Source: Desulfonatronovibrio sp. (GTDB lineage: Bacteria > Desulfobacterota > Desulfovibrionia > Desulfovibrionales > Desulfonatronovibrionaceae). Taken from it: a stretch of DNA of 34,488 nucleotides. The position numbers were made by a program, and so were the translations under genes. Where the stretch lies: assembly GCA_003557865.1 (NCBI GenBank), contig PWNK01000157.1:1-34488 (forward strand), written 5' to 3'. Below, piece by piece: positions 1 through 8,673 of this stretch; position 1 is the stretch's first letter, and every line of letters starts with the position of its first letter. Below the pieces are notes generated by a model that saw only the letters and a program-made list of their open reading frames with translations, did not search any database and was not told the DNA's origin.

Positions 1-83
1 GACCCCGGCCTGCGCCGGGGTGACGGAATGGAGTGCCGCGGTGGCGAGTTCTCTCGGTCGTCACCCCGGCGCAGGCCGGGGTC
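1..83. repeat. REP/BIME-like inverted repeat
   Basis: Positions 1-25 and 59-83 are perfect reverse complements. Each arm is itself a small hairpin, with CCCCGGC and GCCGGGG around a 4-nt CTGC loop, so the unit is two head-to-head palindromes around a 33-nt spacer. This is the layout of a bacterial interspersed mosaic element. The arm resembles GC-rich dispersed palindromes common in proteobacterial intergenic DNA. The left edge is the window edge, so more units may lie outside. The remaining 205 nt before the first gene show no convincing gene. Confidence 0.7.
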
Positions 84-288
84 CAGGTGTTTTCTTTTGG
101 TTCCATTGCCGGGAACTATTGAGAAGTTACCCTTTTTTGATACAACCAGAGTAACGGATGAATCAATCTTTGGCACGGCCATGTAAAAAATGGCACACTT
201 AACCAGTGGAGGAATGATCGTCATGTACACCGGGGCCAGATGCCAGAAATATGTTCCGGCCAGGGCCTGAGGTCAGGGACAATCGGCT

Positions 289-2337
289 ATGAACAGTATT
301 AAAAGCCAGCTTTCAGCAATAGGTATTGTGCCTATTGTGCTCTTTCTGATTCTGATCATGTTTTATCTCATCCCCGTGATCAAAGAATCCATTTATCAGG
401 AAAAGCACACCCAGACCACAGAAATGACCAGCACCGCCCTGGGGATTCTCAGGCACTATCATCAGCTGGAGGAAGCAGGCTCCCTGAGCAGGGAAGAGGC
501 CCAGGAGAGATCCAGGCAGGTCATTAAATCCATGACCTTCGGCAGGGATGGGCTTGACTATTTCTGGATCAACGACTTTCAGCCCAGGATGATCATGCAT
601 CCCTTCAGACCTGATCTGGAAGGGGAAGATCTGTCCGACTTTCAGGATCCGCAGGGGGTGCATCTTTTCCTGGAATTTGTGGCCGTGGCTGAGGATAAAG
701 GCTCGGGACACGTTACTTATCACTGGCAGTATTACGATGAACAGGACAGGATAGAACCCAAGCTGTCCTACGTGGCGGAATTCGAACCCTGGCAGTGGAT
801 CGTGGGCACAGGGGTCTATGTCAATGATGTCGACGCCATTGCCGGACATATCCGCGGCACGGTACTTTTCTGGACCCTGAGCATTGTCGCGGTGATAGTT
901 GTTGTTGTGCTTCTGATTATTCTGGGCATTCTAAGGCCGCTACTGAAGACGGTTTCTTTCGCCAATGCCGTGGCAGCAGGTAACCTGGATGAAAAGCTGG
1001 AAATCAGCCCCAGGGGGGAGATTGGCGTCTTGTCTTTCGCGCTGAACAAGATGGTGGCCAATCTCAAGGACATGGTGCGCAAAGAACAGGCCGTAAGCGC
1101 CCAGGCACGGGAACAGACCAGGAAAGCCAGGGATGCCGCCCGGGAAGCGGAGGTCGCCAGGCAGCAGGCTGAAGAAGCCGGGGCCCAGACACGTAAGGCC
1201 ATGGACGCCTTAAAGCAGAGCGAGGAAAAGCTGCATGCCCTTTTTGCCTCCATGACCGAAGTTGTCGTTCTGCACGAACTGATTTTTGATCACAGCGGCC
1301 GGCCTGTCAACTACAGGATAAACGACTGTAACCATGCCTTTTCTCGTGTCACCGGCATCAGCAGAGAAGACATCAAGGGAAAACTGGCAACTGAAGCCTA
1401 TCAGGTTGATACCCCCCCGTATTTCCAGAAGTACATCCAGGTTGCCATGACCGGTGAGCCGTGCCAGTTTGAAGTTTACTACGCCCCCATTGACAAGTAT
1501 CTTTCAATATCTGCGGTCTCCCCTGGAAGAAACAAGTTTGCCACAATTTCAACAGACATTACAGCCATCAAGAAAATGCAGCAGCTGATAGCCGCCAAGA
1601 ACAAAGAGCTGGAACAAGTGGTGTATATTGCTTCACACGATTTACGTTCACCTTTGGTCAACGTGGACGGGTACAGCAGGGAACTGGGGTATGCAGCCAA
1701 AGACCTGGACAGAATTCTGGAGAAGAAGCATGATTCAATGGATGAGCTCAAGTCCGCATTAAAAGAACCTCTAAGGGGGATTTCCGAGGCCCTGCATTAT
1801 ATCCGAAGCAGTACAACCCAGATGGACGCGCTGCTCAAGGGCCTTCTCAAGCTTTCCCGCTCCGGCAGGGCGGCATTGAACATCCAGACGCTGAATATGA
1901 ATGAGCTGATGGACAAAGTTGTTTCAGCCATGGAGTTCCAGATTGTGGAATCCGGGGTTGACGTTCATGTGGGGGACCTGCCTCCCTGTCGGGGGGACTC
2001 AGTTCAGGTGACCCAGGTTTTTTCCAATCTTTTGGGGAACGCCCTGAAATTTCTGGATCCGGCCCGCCCCGGCATGGTCAGAATCAGCGGACACGCGGAG
2101 CATGGTCGCTGTGTGTATTGCGTGGAGGATAACGGTATTGGGATTGATCCGGCCCACCAGCAGAATATATTCGAGGTTTTTCACCGTCTTGATCCTGGGG
2201 GAAAAGAGGGTGAAGGCCTGGGACTGACAATTGTCCGTCAGGTTCTGGAGAGGCTTGCAGGTGATGTCTGGGTTGAATCGGAACCCGGACTGGGGACGCG
2301 CTTTTTTGTGTCTCTGCCTCCTGTTTATGACAGATAA
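289..2337 (+). CDS. Membrane sensor histidine kinase (Cache-HAMP-PAS-HisKA-HATPase)
   Basis: A 682-residue inner-membrane sensor kinase. A first membrane segment lies at about residues 8-30. It is followed by a periplasmic Cache-type sensor domain (about 40-180, with the YFWINDF and WQWIVGTGVY features of sCache_2) and a second membrane segment at about 190-215. Then come HAMP (about 216-270), a charged coiled coil (about 265-315) and a PAS domain (about 315-425). The kinase core has the phosphoacceptor H450 in ASHDLRSPL, the N box at about 579-588 (SNLLGNALKF), and ATP-lid motifs DNGIGID (614-620) and GEGLGL (641-646). The dimerization region resembles kinases that pair with Rcp1-type regulators, and such a regulator is the next gene. 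A small-molecule ligand such as an organic acid is typical of the Cache family but cannot be deduced here. The ribosome site (gaggtcaggga) is modest. Confidence 0.9.
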   Translation: MNSIKSQLSAIGIVPIVLFLILIMFYLIPVIKESIYQEKHTQTTEMTSTALGILRHYHQLEEAGSLSREEAQERSRQVIKSMTFGRDGLDYFWINDFQPRMIMHPFRPDLEGEDLSDFQDPQGVHLFLEFVAVAEDKGSGHVTYHWQYYDEQDRIEPKLSYVAEFEPWQWIVGTGVYVNDVDAIAGHIRGTVLFWTLSIVAVIVVVVLLIILGILRPLLKTVSFANAVAAGNLDEKLEISPRGEIGVLSFALNKMVANLKDMVRKEQAVSAQAREQTRKARDAAREAEVARQQAEEAGAQTRKAMDALKQSEEKLHALFASMTEVVVLHELIFDHSGRPVNYRINDCNHAFSRVTGISREDIKGKLATEAYQVDTPPYFQKYIQVAMTGEPCQFEVYYAPIDKYLSISAVSPGRNKFATISTDITAIKKMQQLIAAKNKELEQVVYIASHDLRSPLVNVDGYSRELGYAAKDLDRILEKKHDSMDELKSALKEPLRGISEALHYIRSSTTQMDALLKGLLKLSRSGRAALNIQTLNMNELMDKVVSAMEFQIVESGVDVHVGDLPPCRGDSVQVTQVFSNLLGNALKFLDPARPGMVRISGHAEHGRCVYCVEDNGIGIDPAHQQNIFEVFHRLDPGGKEGEGLGLTIVRQVLERLAGDVWVESEPGLGTRFFVSLPPVYDR

Positions 2338-2341
2338 TTGG

Positions 2342-2531
2342 TTTTCATCCGGAAACGGTTCTTTTGCTTTTGGCGGCGTCAATGTGCACAATTATTAGGT
2401 CAGCGTATCAAGGTACAGTCTGCTCATAATTGATTGCTTTTTCTGCCAAAAGAAAAAACTTCTTGTTTCCGGAAAGAAAACAGGCAGCTTTGGCATCCGG
2501 AAAGAAAGACTTTCCTTATGTAAACTCATTA
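2342..2531 (+). repeat. Structured dispersed repeat, copy 1
   Basis: About 190 bp, roughly 80% identical by eye to 8481-8669 in the same orientation. Both copies share the 5' end (TTTTCATCCGGAAACGGTTC), a core containing GGCGGCGTCAATGTGCACAA and the 3' end AAACTCATTA. Nested inverted repeats are visible: catccggaaa near the left end against tttccggatg-like sequence near the right end, and cttttggc against gccaaaag inside them. The copy lies between the kinase and the response regulator and supplies spurious coding sequence upstream of the latter. In this copy the right-end hairpin has decayed (ctttccttatg instead of ctttccggatg). Confidence 0.75.
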
Positions 2532-2549
2532 AATCAGAAGGGCAGCAAA

Positions 2550-2996
2550 GTGAAACAGGAAGTTGTAATTCTTATTGCTGAAGATGACGAGGGACATGCC
2601 GGGCTTATCAGGAAAAATCTGACCAGGGCCGGTATTGTTAATGAAGTGCTGCACTTCAGGGACGGCCAGGAAATACTGGATTTTCTTTTTAAGAGAGGCC
2701 AGGGCATAAAAAGAGAATCAGGCAGAGCCTATATTCTGCTGCTTGATATCCGCATGCCCAAGCTGGACGGGGTGGAAGTTCTGGAGAGGGTCAAATCTGA
2801 TTCCGAACTGCGCAAGATGCCGGTGATCATGGTCACTACCACAGATGATCCCAGAGAGGTGAGCAGGTGTCATGCCCTGGGATGCAGCAGCTATATTACC
2901 AAACCCATAGAGTATGAAGGGTTTGTCAATGCCATCAGGCAGCTCGGGCTTTTCCTGAGCGTGGTCCAGGTGCCCACTGTCAACGGAGATGGCTAA
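2550..2996 (+). CDS. Single-domain response regulator (Rcp1/CheY-like)
   Basis: A receiver-only protein of 148 residues when started at the GTG at 2550, which follows an agaaggg ribosome site at good spacing. The acidic pocket is EDD at 11-13, the phosphoacceptor is D66 in LLLDIRMP, the conserved threonine lies in MVTTTDD and the lysine in ITKPIEY. No output domain is present, so it probably relays phosphate to a partner or acts by protein contact, as Rcp1-type regulators do. It is flanked by a histidine kinase upstream and a hybrid kinase 3 nt downstream, so the three genes probably form one signalling unit. The frame stays open upstream to an ATG at 2430, but that stretch is part of a dispersed repeat also found at 8481-8669, so I reject the longer start. 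Confidence 0.88.
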   Translation: MKQEVVILIAEDDEGHAGLIRKNLTRAGIVNEVLHFRDGQEILDFLFKRGQGIKRESGRAYILLLDIRMPKLDGVEVLERVKSDSELRKMPVIMVTTTDDPREVSRCHALGCSSYITKPIEYEGFVNAIRQLGLFLSVVQVPTVNGDG

Positions 2997-2999
2997 GAG

Positions 3000-5114
3000 A
3001 TGCAGAACGTGCAAGAGATGAATCATTTTTCAGAAACCGGCAGTGTCAGGTCAGTGCTCATTGTGGAAGACGATGAGGGGCTGAGGAAACTTATTGAAAA
3101 AACGCTGCATAGATCCGGGTTTCAGGCGGCGGGGGTGTCCACAGGGGCGGAAGCCCTTGAGCATGTCCGCAGAAATCAGCATCTGGTTCTGCTCGTGGAC
3201 CAGAAGCTCCCGGATACCACCGGCAGCGAACTGGTGACCTCCCTGGTGGAGCAGGGTCTGGAGGTTCCCTTCATTTTCATGACCGGACAGGGTGATGAAC
3301 GTCTGGCTGTGGAAATGATGAAACTCGGTGCTGATGATTACCTGGTCAAAGACATTAACCTCATGGAACTGCTGCCTGGATCATTTGAGCGTCTTTTCAG
3401 CAAGCTGGAAACAGAGCAGCGTCTTCAAGCCGCTGAAAATGCCCTTCGGGAAAGTGAAAGCAAATACCGTGAGCTGGTGGAGAATTCCAACAGCATTATC
3501 CTGAGAATGGATAAAGAGGGCCGCCTGCTTTACTTTAATAAATACGCGGAAAGCTTCTTCGGATATTCCAGGGAGGAAGTGCTGGGCAAAAACGTTGTGG
3601 GGACCATTGTGCCTCCGCTGGACAGCCACAACCGGGACCTTTCGGCCATGATCAGGGATATCGCGGTTCATCCTGAAAGATACGCCAGCAATGAGAATGA
3701 AAATATGCGCAGGGACGGGAGTCGTGTCTGGGTATCCTGGAGCAACCGGGTGGTGGTTGGCGACAGAGGCATGGCCCAGATCCTGTGCATCGGCAATGAC
3801 GTCACCGCCAGAAAAAAGGCTGAGCAGGAACTTGTTCAGGCCAAGGTACAGGCTGAAGCGGCCAGCAGGGCCAAATCAGAATTTCTGGCCAATATGTCCC
3901 ATGAAATACGCACTCCCTTAAACGGTATCATGGGCGTGATGCAGATTTTGAAGATGACTGAGCTGGACAGCGAGCAGCAAAGGCTTGTTGAGCTTTCCAT
4001 TACTTCAGCTGATCGCCTGACAAGGCTCTTATCGGATATCCTGGACCTGTCCCGGGTCGAGGCCGGAAAAATGGATATTCATGAAGCTGAATTCGAGGTC
4101 AGGGAAGTCTGTGATTCTGTCTCAGAACTGTTCGCGGTCACAGCCGGGGACAAGGAGATTGTTCTGGAGTGCAGCATTGATCCTGATTTTCCCTGTCAGG
4201 TGCTGGGTGACGCTGCCAGGGTGCGTCAGATCCTGTTTAATCTGGTGGGAAATGCCCTCAAGTTTACCCCAAAAGGACGGGTCCGGGTTGACATCGTGTC
4301 TTTTGCGGCAGGCAAGAGCGGACAGTTACGGGCCCTGTTCTCCGTCTCGGACACAGGCATCGGCATTGCTGATGATGAGATTGGGAACCTGTTTTATCCC
4401 TTTTCCCAGGCCAACGGATCATATACCCGCGTTTATCAGGGCGCTGGGCTTGGACTGGCCATTGTCAGGCGGCTTGTTGAGCTTATGGGCGGCAATATTG
4501 CCGTTGAAAGCACTGTTGGCAAAGGAACCACCGTACATGTCGTGCTCCCGTTCAGTCTTCCTTCGGCCATGCCCGCCTCCGCTGCCCGAACTGCTGACAG
4601 GGGAGCAAAGAAAAAGCAGGCATTGCGCGTCCTGCTGGTGGAGGATGACCCGTCCAATTCCCTGCCTACGCGCAAGCTTCTGGAAAATGCCGGGCACAGC
4701 ACGGTCCTGGCCGAGGACGGGCAGGAGGCTGTTGAACTTTTCCGGACCGGGGACTTCGACTGCGTCCTTATGGATATTCAAATGCCGGTCATGGACGGCA
4801 TTGAAGCCACACGGCACATCCGCGCCGCAGAGGACACAGGACAGAGGACAAAAGACCCGGAACGGAAAACAGATGAAGAAATGGCAGGGGTTGATTCTGT
4901 TCGTCAACAGTCATCCGGTCTCCCCCATCAGACACGCAGGCGCACCCCCATCATCGCCCTGACCGCCTATGCCATGGCCGGCGACAGGGAGAAGTTCATG
5001 GCGGCGGGCATGGACGATTATCTGGTCAAGCCGGTGGGCATGCAGGATCTGGAGATGGCCCTGTCAAGGATTTGTGATGCGCCGCAAAAGCCGGTTTCTG
5101 GGAGGGGAAAATAG
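3000..5114 (+). CDS. Hybrid histidine kinase (REC-PAS-HisKA-HATPase-REC)
   Basis: A soluble 704-residue hybrid kinase with no membrane segment. Order: receiver 1 (about 17-135, acidic pair in VEDDEG, phosphoacceptor D67), PAS (about 145-275), HisKA with H301 in MSHEIRTPLNG, HATPase_c (about 400-520; LFNLVGNALKF, DTGIGI, GAGLGL), and receiver 2 (about 540-690; phosphoacceptor D592 in MDIQMPVMDG). Receiver 1 could accept phosphate from the upstream kinase, and receiver 2 implies an onward relay to an unseen phosphotransfer protein. The start lies 3 nt after the regulator's stop; an ATG at 3018 is an alternative. Receiver 2 is unusual: about 35 extra, charged, low-complexity residues separate IRAAEDT from TPIIALTA, where a few residues are normal. 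Confidence 0.92.
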   Translation: MQNVQEMNHFSETGSVRSVLIVEDDEGLRKLIEKTLHRSGFQAAGVSTGAEALEHVRRNQHLVLLVDQKLPDTTGSELVTSLVEQGLEVPFIFMTGQGDERLAVEMMKLGADDYLVKDINLMELLPGSFERLFSKLETEQRLQAAENALRESESKYRELVENSNSIILRMDKEGRLLYFNKYAESFFGYSREEVLGKNVVGTIVPPLDSHNRDLSAMIRDIAVHPERYASNENENMRRDGSRVWVSWSNRVVVGDRGMAQILCIGNDVTARKKAEQELVQAKVQAEAASRAKSEFLANMSHEIRTPLNGIMGVMQILKMTELDSEQQRLVELSITSADRLTRLLSDILDLSRVEAGKMDIHEAEFEVREVCDSVSELFAVTAGDKEIVLECSIDPDFPCQVLGDAARVRQILFNLVGNALKFTPKGRVRVDIVSFAAGKSGQLRALFSVSDTGIGIADDEIGNLFYPFSQANGSYTRVYQGAGLGLAIVRRLVELMGGNIAVESTVGKGTTVHVVLPFSLPSAMPASAARTADRGAKKKQALRVLLVEDDPSNSLPTRKLLENAGHSTVLAEDGQEAVELFRTGDFDCVLMDIQMPVMDGIEATRHIRAAEDTGQRTKDPERKTDEEMAGVDSVRQQSSGLPHQTRRRTPIIALTAYAMAGDREKFMAAGMDDYLVKPVGMQDLEMALSRICDAPQKPVSGRGK

Positions 5115-5227
5115 CAGGGAAGCGTTCCAGTCCGGCCCGTATTCAGGAGCGGCTCCGGGCTGAACAGTTTCGGAGGCCATTGACCGGCAGTTAATGGCAA
5201 TCTTTCGCGCAGCTTAATAGGTCACAA

Positions 5228-6688
5228 TCAATCCGGTTTCCCGGTAAGAATATAAACGCCCATTGGTTCAGCCCTGCCCTGCAGGGTCTGTTTCCCGGCG
5301 TACTGCAGACTGGAGGGCAGCGGCTTGATCTCTCCAGCTGTTACTTCGCTCAAGGCCAGCCTGGTATTGATTATCCTGGTCAGGGCTTCAAGTCTGGCTG
5401 CGGTATTGACCGCATCACCAATAACTGTGAATTCCATCCTGGCCGGGGAACCGATGTTCCCGGCCACCACCTGTCCGCTGTGGATCCCGATGCTGTTTTC
5501 CAGCCTGACATCTTGACCAAGCCCGAGCTTCTGGTTCAGATCATCGCACCTGGTGATCATTTCAAGGCCGGCGTTCAAAGCATTGAGATAATCGTTGCCG
5601 GTGGGTGCAGGGTGCCCAAAGACAGCCATGATCTTGTCTCCCACAAACTTGTCCACGATTCCTGAATTCTGTTCAACTACTTTGACCATGGCCGTGAAAT
5701 AATCATTCAGGAGGGCCACCAGCACTTTTGGCGGCAGTTTTTCGCTGATGGTGGTGAAATTTCTCAGGTCACAAAAAACTATCGTCGTCCAGGCAACTTC
5801 CCCCCCAAGTTTAAGGTCTTTTGAGAGCATGCTGGAGAGGACCCCCCTGGGCATAAGCTTGCCCATGGTGTTCTTCAATAGTTCTTTTTCCCTGAGCTCC
5901 TTGACCATCTGGTTGAAATGCCTGGTCAGCCAGGCCAGTTCGTCTTTACCCCGGACAGCAAGCCTGGTTTCCAGATCACCTTTGATCACCTGCTCAAAAC
6001 CTTCCTGCAGGGACCTGATGGGTCGGAGCATGGCTCTGGTCAGGATAAGCGTCAGAATAGTAGCCAGAATTACGGCGATCATCAGGGAGAGTATCCCGGC
6101 AGTCCTGATGCCTTTCAGCTTTTCATCAAACCGGTCCAGACACATGTCAATTCCCAGCAGGCCGACCTCACGGCCCTGAGAATCGTAAACAGGAGCGTAG
6201 CCGGATATGGTCCACCCCCATTGATCCTGATGAGGGTGGTCATCTGATGACGGCTGGATAAAACCCCTGAGCAGGGACTGGGGTGGATCGGGATATACCG
6301 CTCCCACCGGTTCGGGCATTTCCTGCTCGGAAATGGTGCCGTCACCGGTATCATCGCTTGCCGGGGAGTCCACAACGAACACTACCTCACCGTCTTTCTG
6401 ACGCATGGTGTAGGCATAGAGAAAATCCCGGTTGGTCTGGGTGATATAGTAGAGCACCCGCTGGATTCTTTTGTATTCCAGGGTGGTCGAGTGTTCAGGT
6501 CTAATGATCAGTTCAAGGTCGTCCCCGGAAATGGTCCTGGAAAAGGCCATGGCCGCAGTTTTGAGCTGATCCTTGACCGCGTCGAGCATGGCGTCCTTGG
6601 CCTGGAAGTAGAAAAAGGATCCGGTGGCGCCGGAGATGGTAAAGGCCACCGAAAACATGAGGATGAAAATCTTAAAGCTTATCCGCAC
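5228..6688 (-). CDS. Membrane class III adenylate cyclase with HAMP
   Basis: A 486-residue protein predicted to make cAMP from ATP. Membrane segments at about 7-28 and 196-220 enclose a periplasmic Cache-like sensor region with YAPVYDSQGREVG and LLGIDM features. HAMP covers about 217-268 and the cyclase catalytic domain about 295-480. Metal-binding aspartates are D307 (FCDLRNFT) and D351 (FVGDKIMAVFG). The base-recognition pair is K347 and T421 (EFTVIGDAVN), typical of adenylate rather than guanylate cyclases, and the transition-state residues N428 and R432 lie in NTAARLE. The start is GTG at 6688 behind an AGGAGG site 7 nt upstream. It is transcribed toward the kinase cluster and may couple an extracellular cue to cAMP. 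No cAMP receptor is in this window. Confidence 0.9.
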   Translation of the reverse strand: MRISFKIFILMFSVAFTISGATGSFFYFQAKDAMLDAVKDQLKTAAMAFSRTISGDDLELIIRPEHSTTLEYKRIQRVLYYITQTNRDFLYAYTMRQKDGEVVFVVDSPASDDTGDGTISEQEMPEPVGAVYPDPPQSLLRGFIQPSSDDHPHQDQWGWTISGYAPVYDSQGREVGLLGIDMCLDRFDEKLKGIRTAGILSLMIAVILATILTLILTRAMLRPIRSLQEGFEQVIKGDLETRLAVRGKDELAWLTRHFNQMVKELREKELLKNTMGKLMPRGVLSSMLSKDLKLGGEVAWTTIVFCDLRNFTTISEKLPPKVLVALLNDYFTAMVKVVEQNSGIVDKFVGDKIMAVFGHPAPTGNDYLNALNAGLEMITRCDDLNQKLGLGQDVRLENSIGIHSGQVVAGNIGSPARMEFTVIGDAVNTAARLEALTRIINTRLALSEVTAGEIKPLPSSLQYAGKQTLQGRAEPMGVYILTGKPD

Positions 6689-6796
6689 GGCAAGCCTCCT
6701 GGGCTGGAAAAATACTCCAGATGGGAAAAGCGGATTACTCCTTATGTCAGACTCAAGTCAGTATTGCAATAAAAAACAGAAAATTAATTATTATTG

Positions 6797-6823
6797 TTGA
6801 CAAGCAATGTCTGGTCCTATAGT
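6797..6823 (+). promoter_or_regulatory. Candidate promoter of tRNA-Ala
   Basis: TTGACA (6797-6802) is a perfect -35 box. TATAGT (6818-6823) follows after 15 bp, which is short; TAGTTT at 6820-6825 would give 17 bp. Either places the start just ahead of the tRNA at 6844. Confidence 0.5.
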
Positions 6824-6843
6824 TTTTATCTCTTCGGATAATC

Positions 6844-6919
<76 letters not shown>

Positions 6920-6927
6920 GAAATTTC

Positions 6928-6961
6928 AAGGGGTTAGGCGTAAGGCTTAACCCCTTTTTTT
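6928..6961 (+). terminator. Intrinsic terminator after tRNA-Ala
   Basis: Perfect 9-bp stem AAGGGGTTA (6928-6936) / TAACCCCTT (6948-6956) with an 11-nt loop and a T-run continuing to 6961. The following stretch to the next gene at 7220 shows no gene. Confidence 0.85.
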
Positions 6962-7219
6962 GTGAATGTGGACAGATTATCCCCAAAATAATCCTGAAAG
7001 TTTAATGCCGCCTGGATCCACCCGGCCAGTCCCCTTTCTTGCCAATGTGCCCGGTACTGTGTAGGAAAGCCTTACAGCTGAGCACGGCTTTAATAAACAG
7101 GATAAATGTAACTACTCACTACTCACCATAACCCAGGCGGTCCATTAACCCTGAGGTTAACCAAAATGCATGGTGAATACTTGCGGATAAAGTGACACAA
7201 TAACCAGGAGAGATGAGTC

Positions 7220-7981
7220 ATGTCTGAAACAATCCGTATCATGCCCTGCCTGGATATGCAGGACGGCCGGGTGGTCAAGGGAGTTCATTTCGTTGATATC
7301 AAAGACGCCGGTGATCCTGTTGAGTGCGCCAGGGCGTACTGCCAGGACGGTGCCGACGAACTGGCCCTGCTGGACATAACCGCCACGGTGGAGGGCAGAG
7401 GTACAATGCTCGATGCCGTGAGGCGGGTATCAAAGGTGGCCACTGTTCCTTTTACCGTGGGCGGAGGCATTAATGATCTCTCTTCAGCCCAGGCCGTGCT
7501 GAGAGCGGGCGCGGACAAGGTCTCCCTGAGCAGCGCAGCTTTCAAAAATCCGGATCTTATCCCGCAGCTGGTCAAGGAGCTGGGCCGGGAAAAAGTTACT
7601 GTGGCCATTGACGTGGACAGAAACCAGGCCATGCCTTCAGGATACGAGGTCTATATAAACGGAGGACGCACAGCCACCGGCACCGATGCCATAGAATGGG
7701 CCAAACGGGTTGACGGCATGGGCGTTCCGGTTATTCTGCCCACAAGCAAGGCCGGGGATGGATCGCAAAGCGGGTATGATCTTCCAGTGATACGGGCCAT
7801 GAAGGCCTCTGTTGCGGCCGAGATCGTGGCCTCGGGCGGGGCTGGAAAACTGGATCATTTTTATGATGCTGTCCAGGCGGGTGCCACTATCCTGCTGGCA
7901 GCGTCCATGTTCCATTTCGGCATGATCCGTATCCAGGAGCTGAAGCAGTACCTAAGGAATCGAGGGTTGCCGGTGGCGTGA
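7220..7981 (+). CDS. hisF: HisF-like imidazole glycerol phosphate synthase cyclase subunit
   Basis: A 253-residue (beta/alpha)8 barrel of the HisF/HisA family. Canonical HisF closes the imidazole ring of IGP using ammonia from HisH and releases AICAR. Both general acid/base aspartates are kept: D12 in MPCLDMQDGRVVKGV and D131 in VAIDVDRN. Both phosphate-binding glycine motifs are also present (VGGGI at about 80-84, ASGGAG at about 204-209). The usual LTS-x-DRDGT loop instead reads PTSKAGDGS (about 174-182): the first aspartate and the arginine are lost, the second aspartate (D180) is retained. There is no hisH, hisA or other his gene nearby. It may therefore be a second, diverged HisF paralogue rather than the housekeeping copy. 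Start ATG 7220 follows AGGAGA at good spacing. Confidence 0.8.
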   Translation: MSETIRIMPCLDMQDGRVVKGVHFVDIKDAGDPVECARAYCQDGADELALLDITATVEGRGTMLDAVRRVSKVATVPFTVGGGINDLSSAQAVLRAGADKVSLSSAAFKNPDLIPQLVKELGREKVTVAIDVDRNQAMPSGYEVYINGGRTATGTDAIEWAKRVDGMGVPVILPTSKAGDGSQSGYDLPVIRAMKASVAAEIVASGGAGKLDHFYDAVQAGATILLAASMFHFGMIRIQELKQYLRNRGLPVA

Positions 7982-7993
7982 CCCATCCCGTAC

Positions 7994-8383
7994 TCAGACC
8001 GCATCTGGATCATTTTCGGCCCGGGCCGGCCTTTTCCAGGGAAGATGCCCGTTGAGTTCGATTTCCAGGGAAAAGCTGAGGAAGGTCCGGATGACCACAA
8101 GCAGTCCCAGTACGGCTATGTGTCTCAGTTCAAAACCGTGGGTGGTGGTCATGATTATATCGCCGGCCACCAGAAGTTCGAGTCCCAGAAGGATGGCCTT
8201 GCCCATTCCTCTGCGGTACTTTCCGTAGAACGGGTTCATTTCTCCCTGTTGCCATGAACGGTAAAGAAAAAGCCAGGTAGTGGCCAGAACTCCGACACAG
8301 ATCACGGCTACTCCCAAAATTTCCATGAACAGGGCCGCATGGTACATGGCAGCCTTCAACAGTCCGTCAGTATTGCCCATCAT
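7994..8383 (-). CDS. DUF1622 family small membrane protein
   Basis: A 129-residue membrane protein with three likely membrane segments: about 15-40 (MEILGVAVICVGVLATTWLF), about 62-80 (ILLGLELLVAGDII) and about 88-103 (AVLGLLVVIRTFLSF). The GLELLVAGDII and VVIRTFLSFSLEIEL stretches are the hallmarks I associate with DUF1622. Function is unknown for the family. The first of two adjacent ATG codons (8383) follows AAGGAGA at good spacing. It converges on the hisF-like gene with a gap of only 12 nt, so no shared operon is implied. Confidence 0.8.
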   Translation of the reverse strand: MMGNTDGLLKAAMYHAALFMEILGVAVICVGVLATTWLFLYRSWQQGEMNPFYGKYRRGMGKAILLGLELLVAGDIIMTTTHGFELRHIAVLGLLVVIRTFLSFSLEIELNGHLPWKRPARAENDPDAV

Positions 8384-8480
8384 TTGATTCTCCTTGAATA
8401 TGTACCCCAGAAAAAGAGTGCAGGCATCTATCCAGCCCTTGTCCTGCAGGTCAGTAAAACCTTGCCTGACAGTTCATTAG

Positions 8481-8669
8481 TTTTCATCCGGAAACGGTTC
8501 TTTTTCCTTTTGGCGGCGTCAATGTGCACAATAATTCGTCAACGTATTAAGATACGCCTCTTGATAATTGTTTGATTTCCTTGCCAAAAGAAAAAACTCC
8601 TCGTTTCCGGAAAGAAAACCAACAGTTTCTGCATCCGGAAAGAAAGACTTTCCGGATGGAAACTCATTA
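8481..8669 (+). repeat. Structured dispersed repeat, copy 2
   Basis: About 80% identical to 2342-2531 in the same orientation and better preserved. The 3' part forms a perfect 11-bp hairpin (CATCCGGAAAG / CTTTCCGGATG, 5-nt loop) and the left end carries a further arm, catccggaaa. CGTAT-TAAG-ATACG in the middle corresponds to GTAT-CAAG-GTAC in copy 1, where one pair becomes a wobble, so pairing is maintained despite sequence change. It lies between the DUF1622 gene and the thioredoxin-like gene. It could be a MITE-type palindromic element or a structured RNA; no transposase is nearby. Confidence 0.75.
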
Positions 8670-8673
8670 TTGT

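Noticed and set aside
214-270. Short frame upstream of the first histidine kinase with GGAGG nearby (ATG 214 or 223, TGA 268)
   Set aside because: Only 15-18 codons, no amino acid bias, no terminator or pairing that would suggest a leader; probably chance.
4081-4962. 293-codon frame inside the hybrid kinase gene
   Set aside because: It is the +1 shadow of a fully conserved HisKA-HATPase-REC coding sequence and resembles no protein family.
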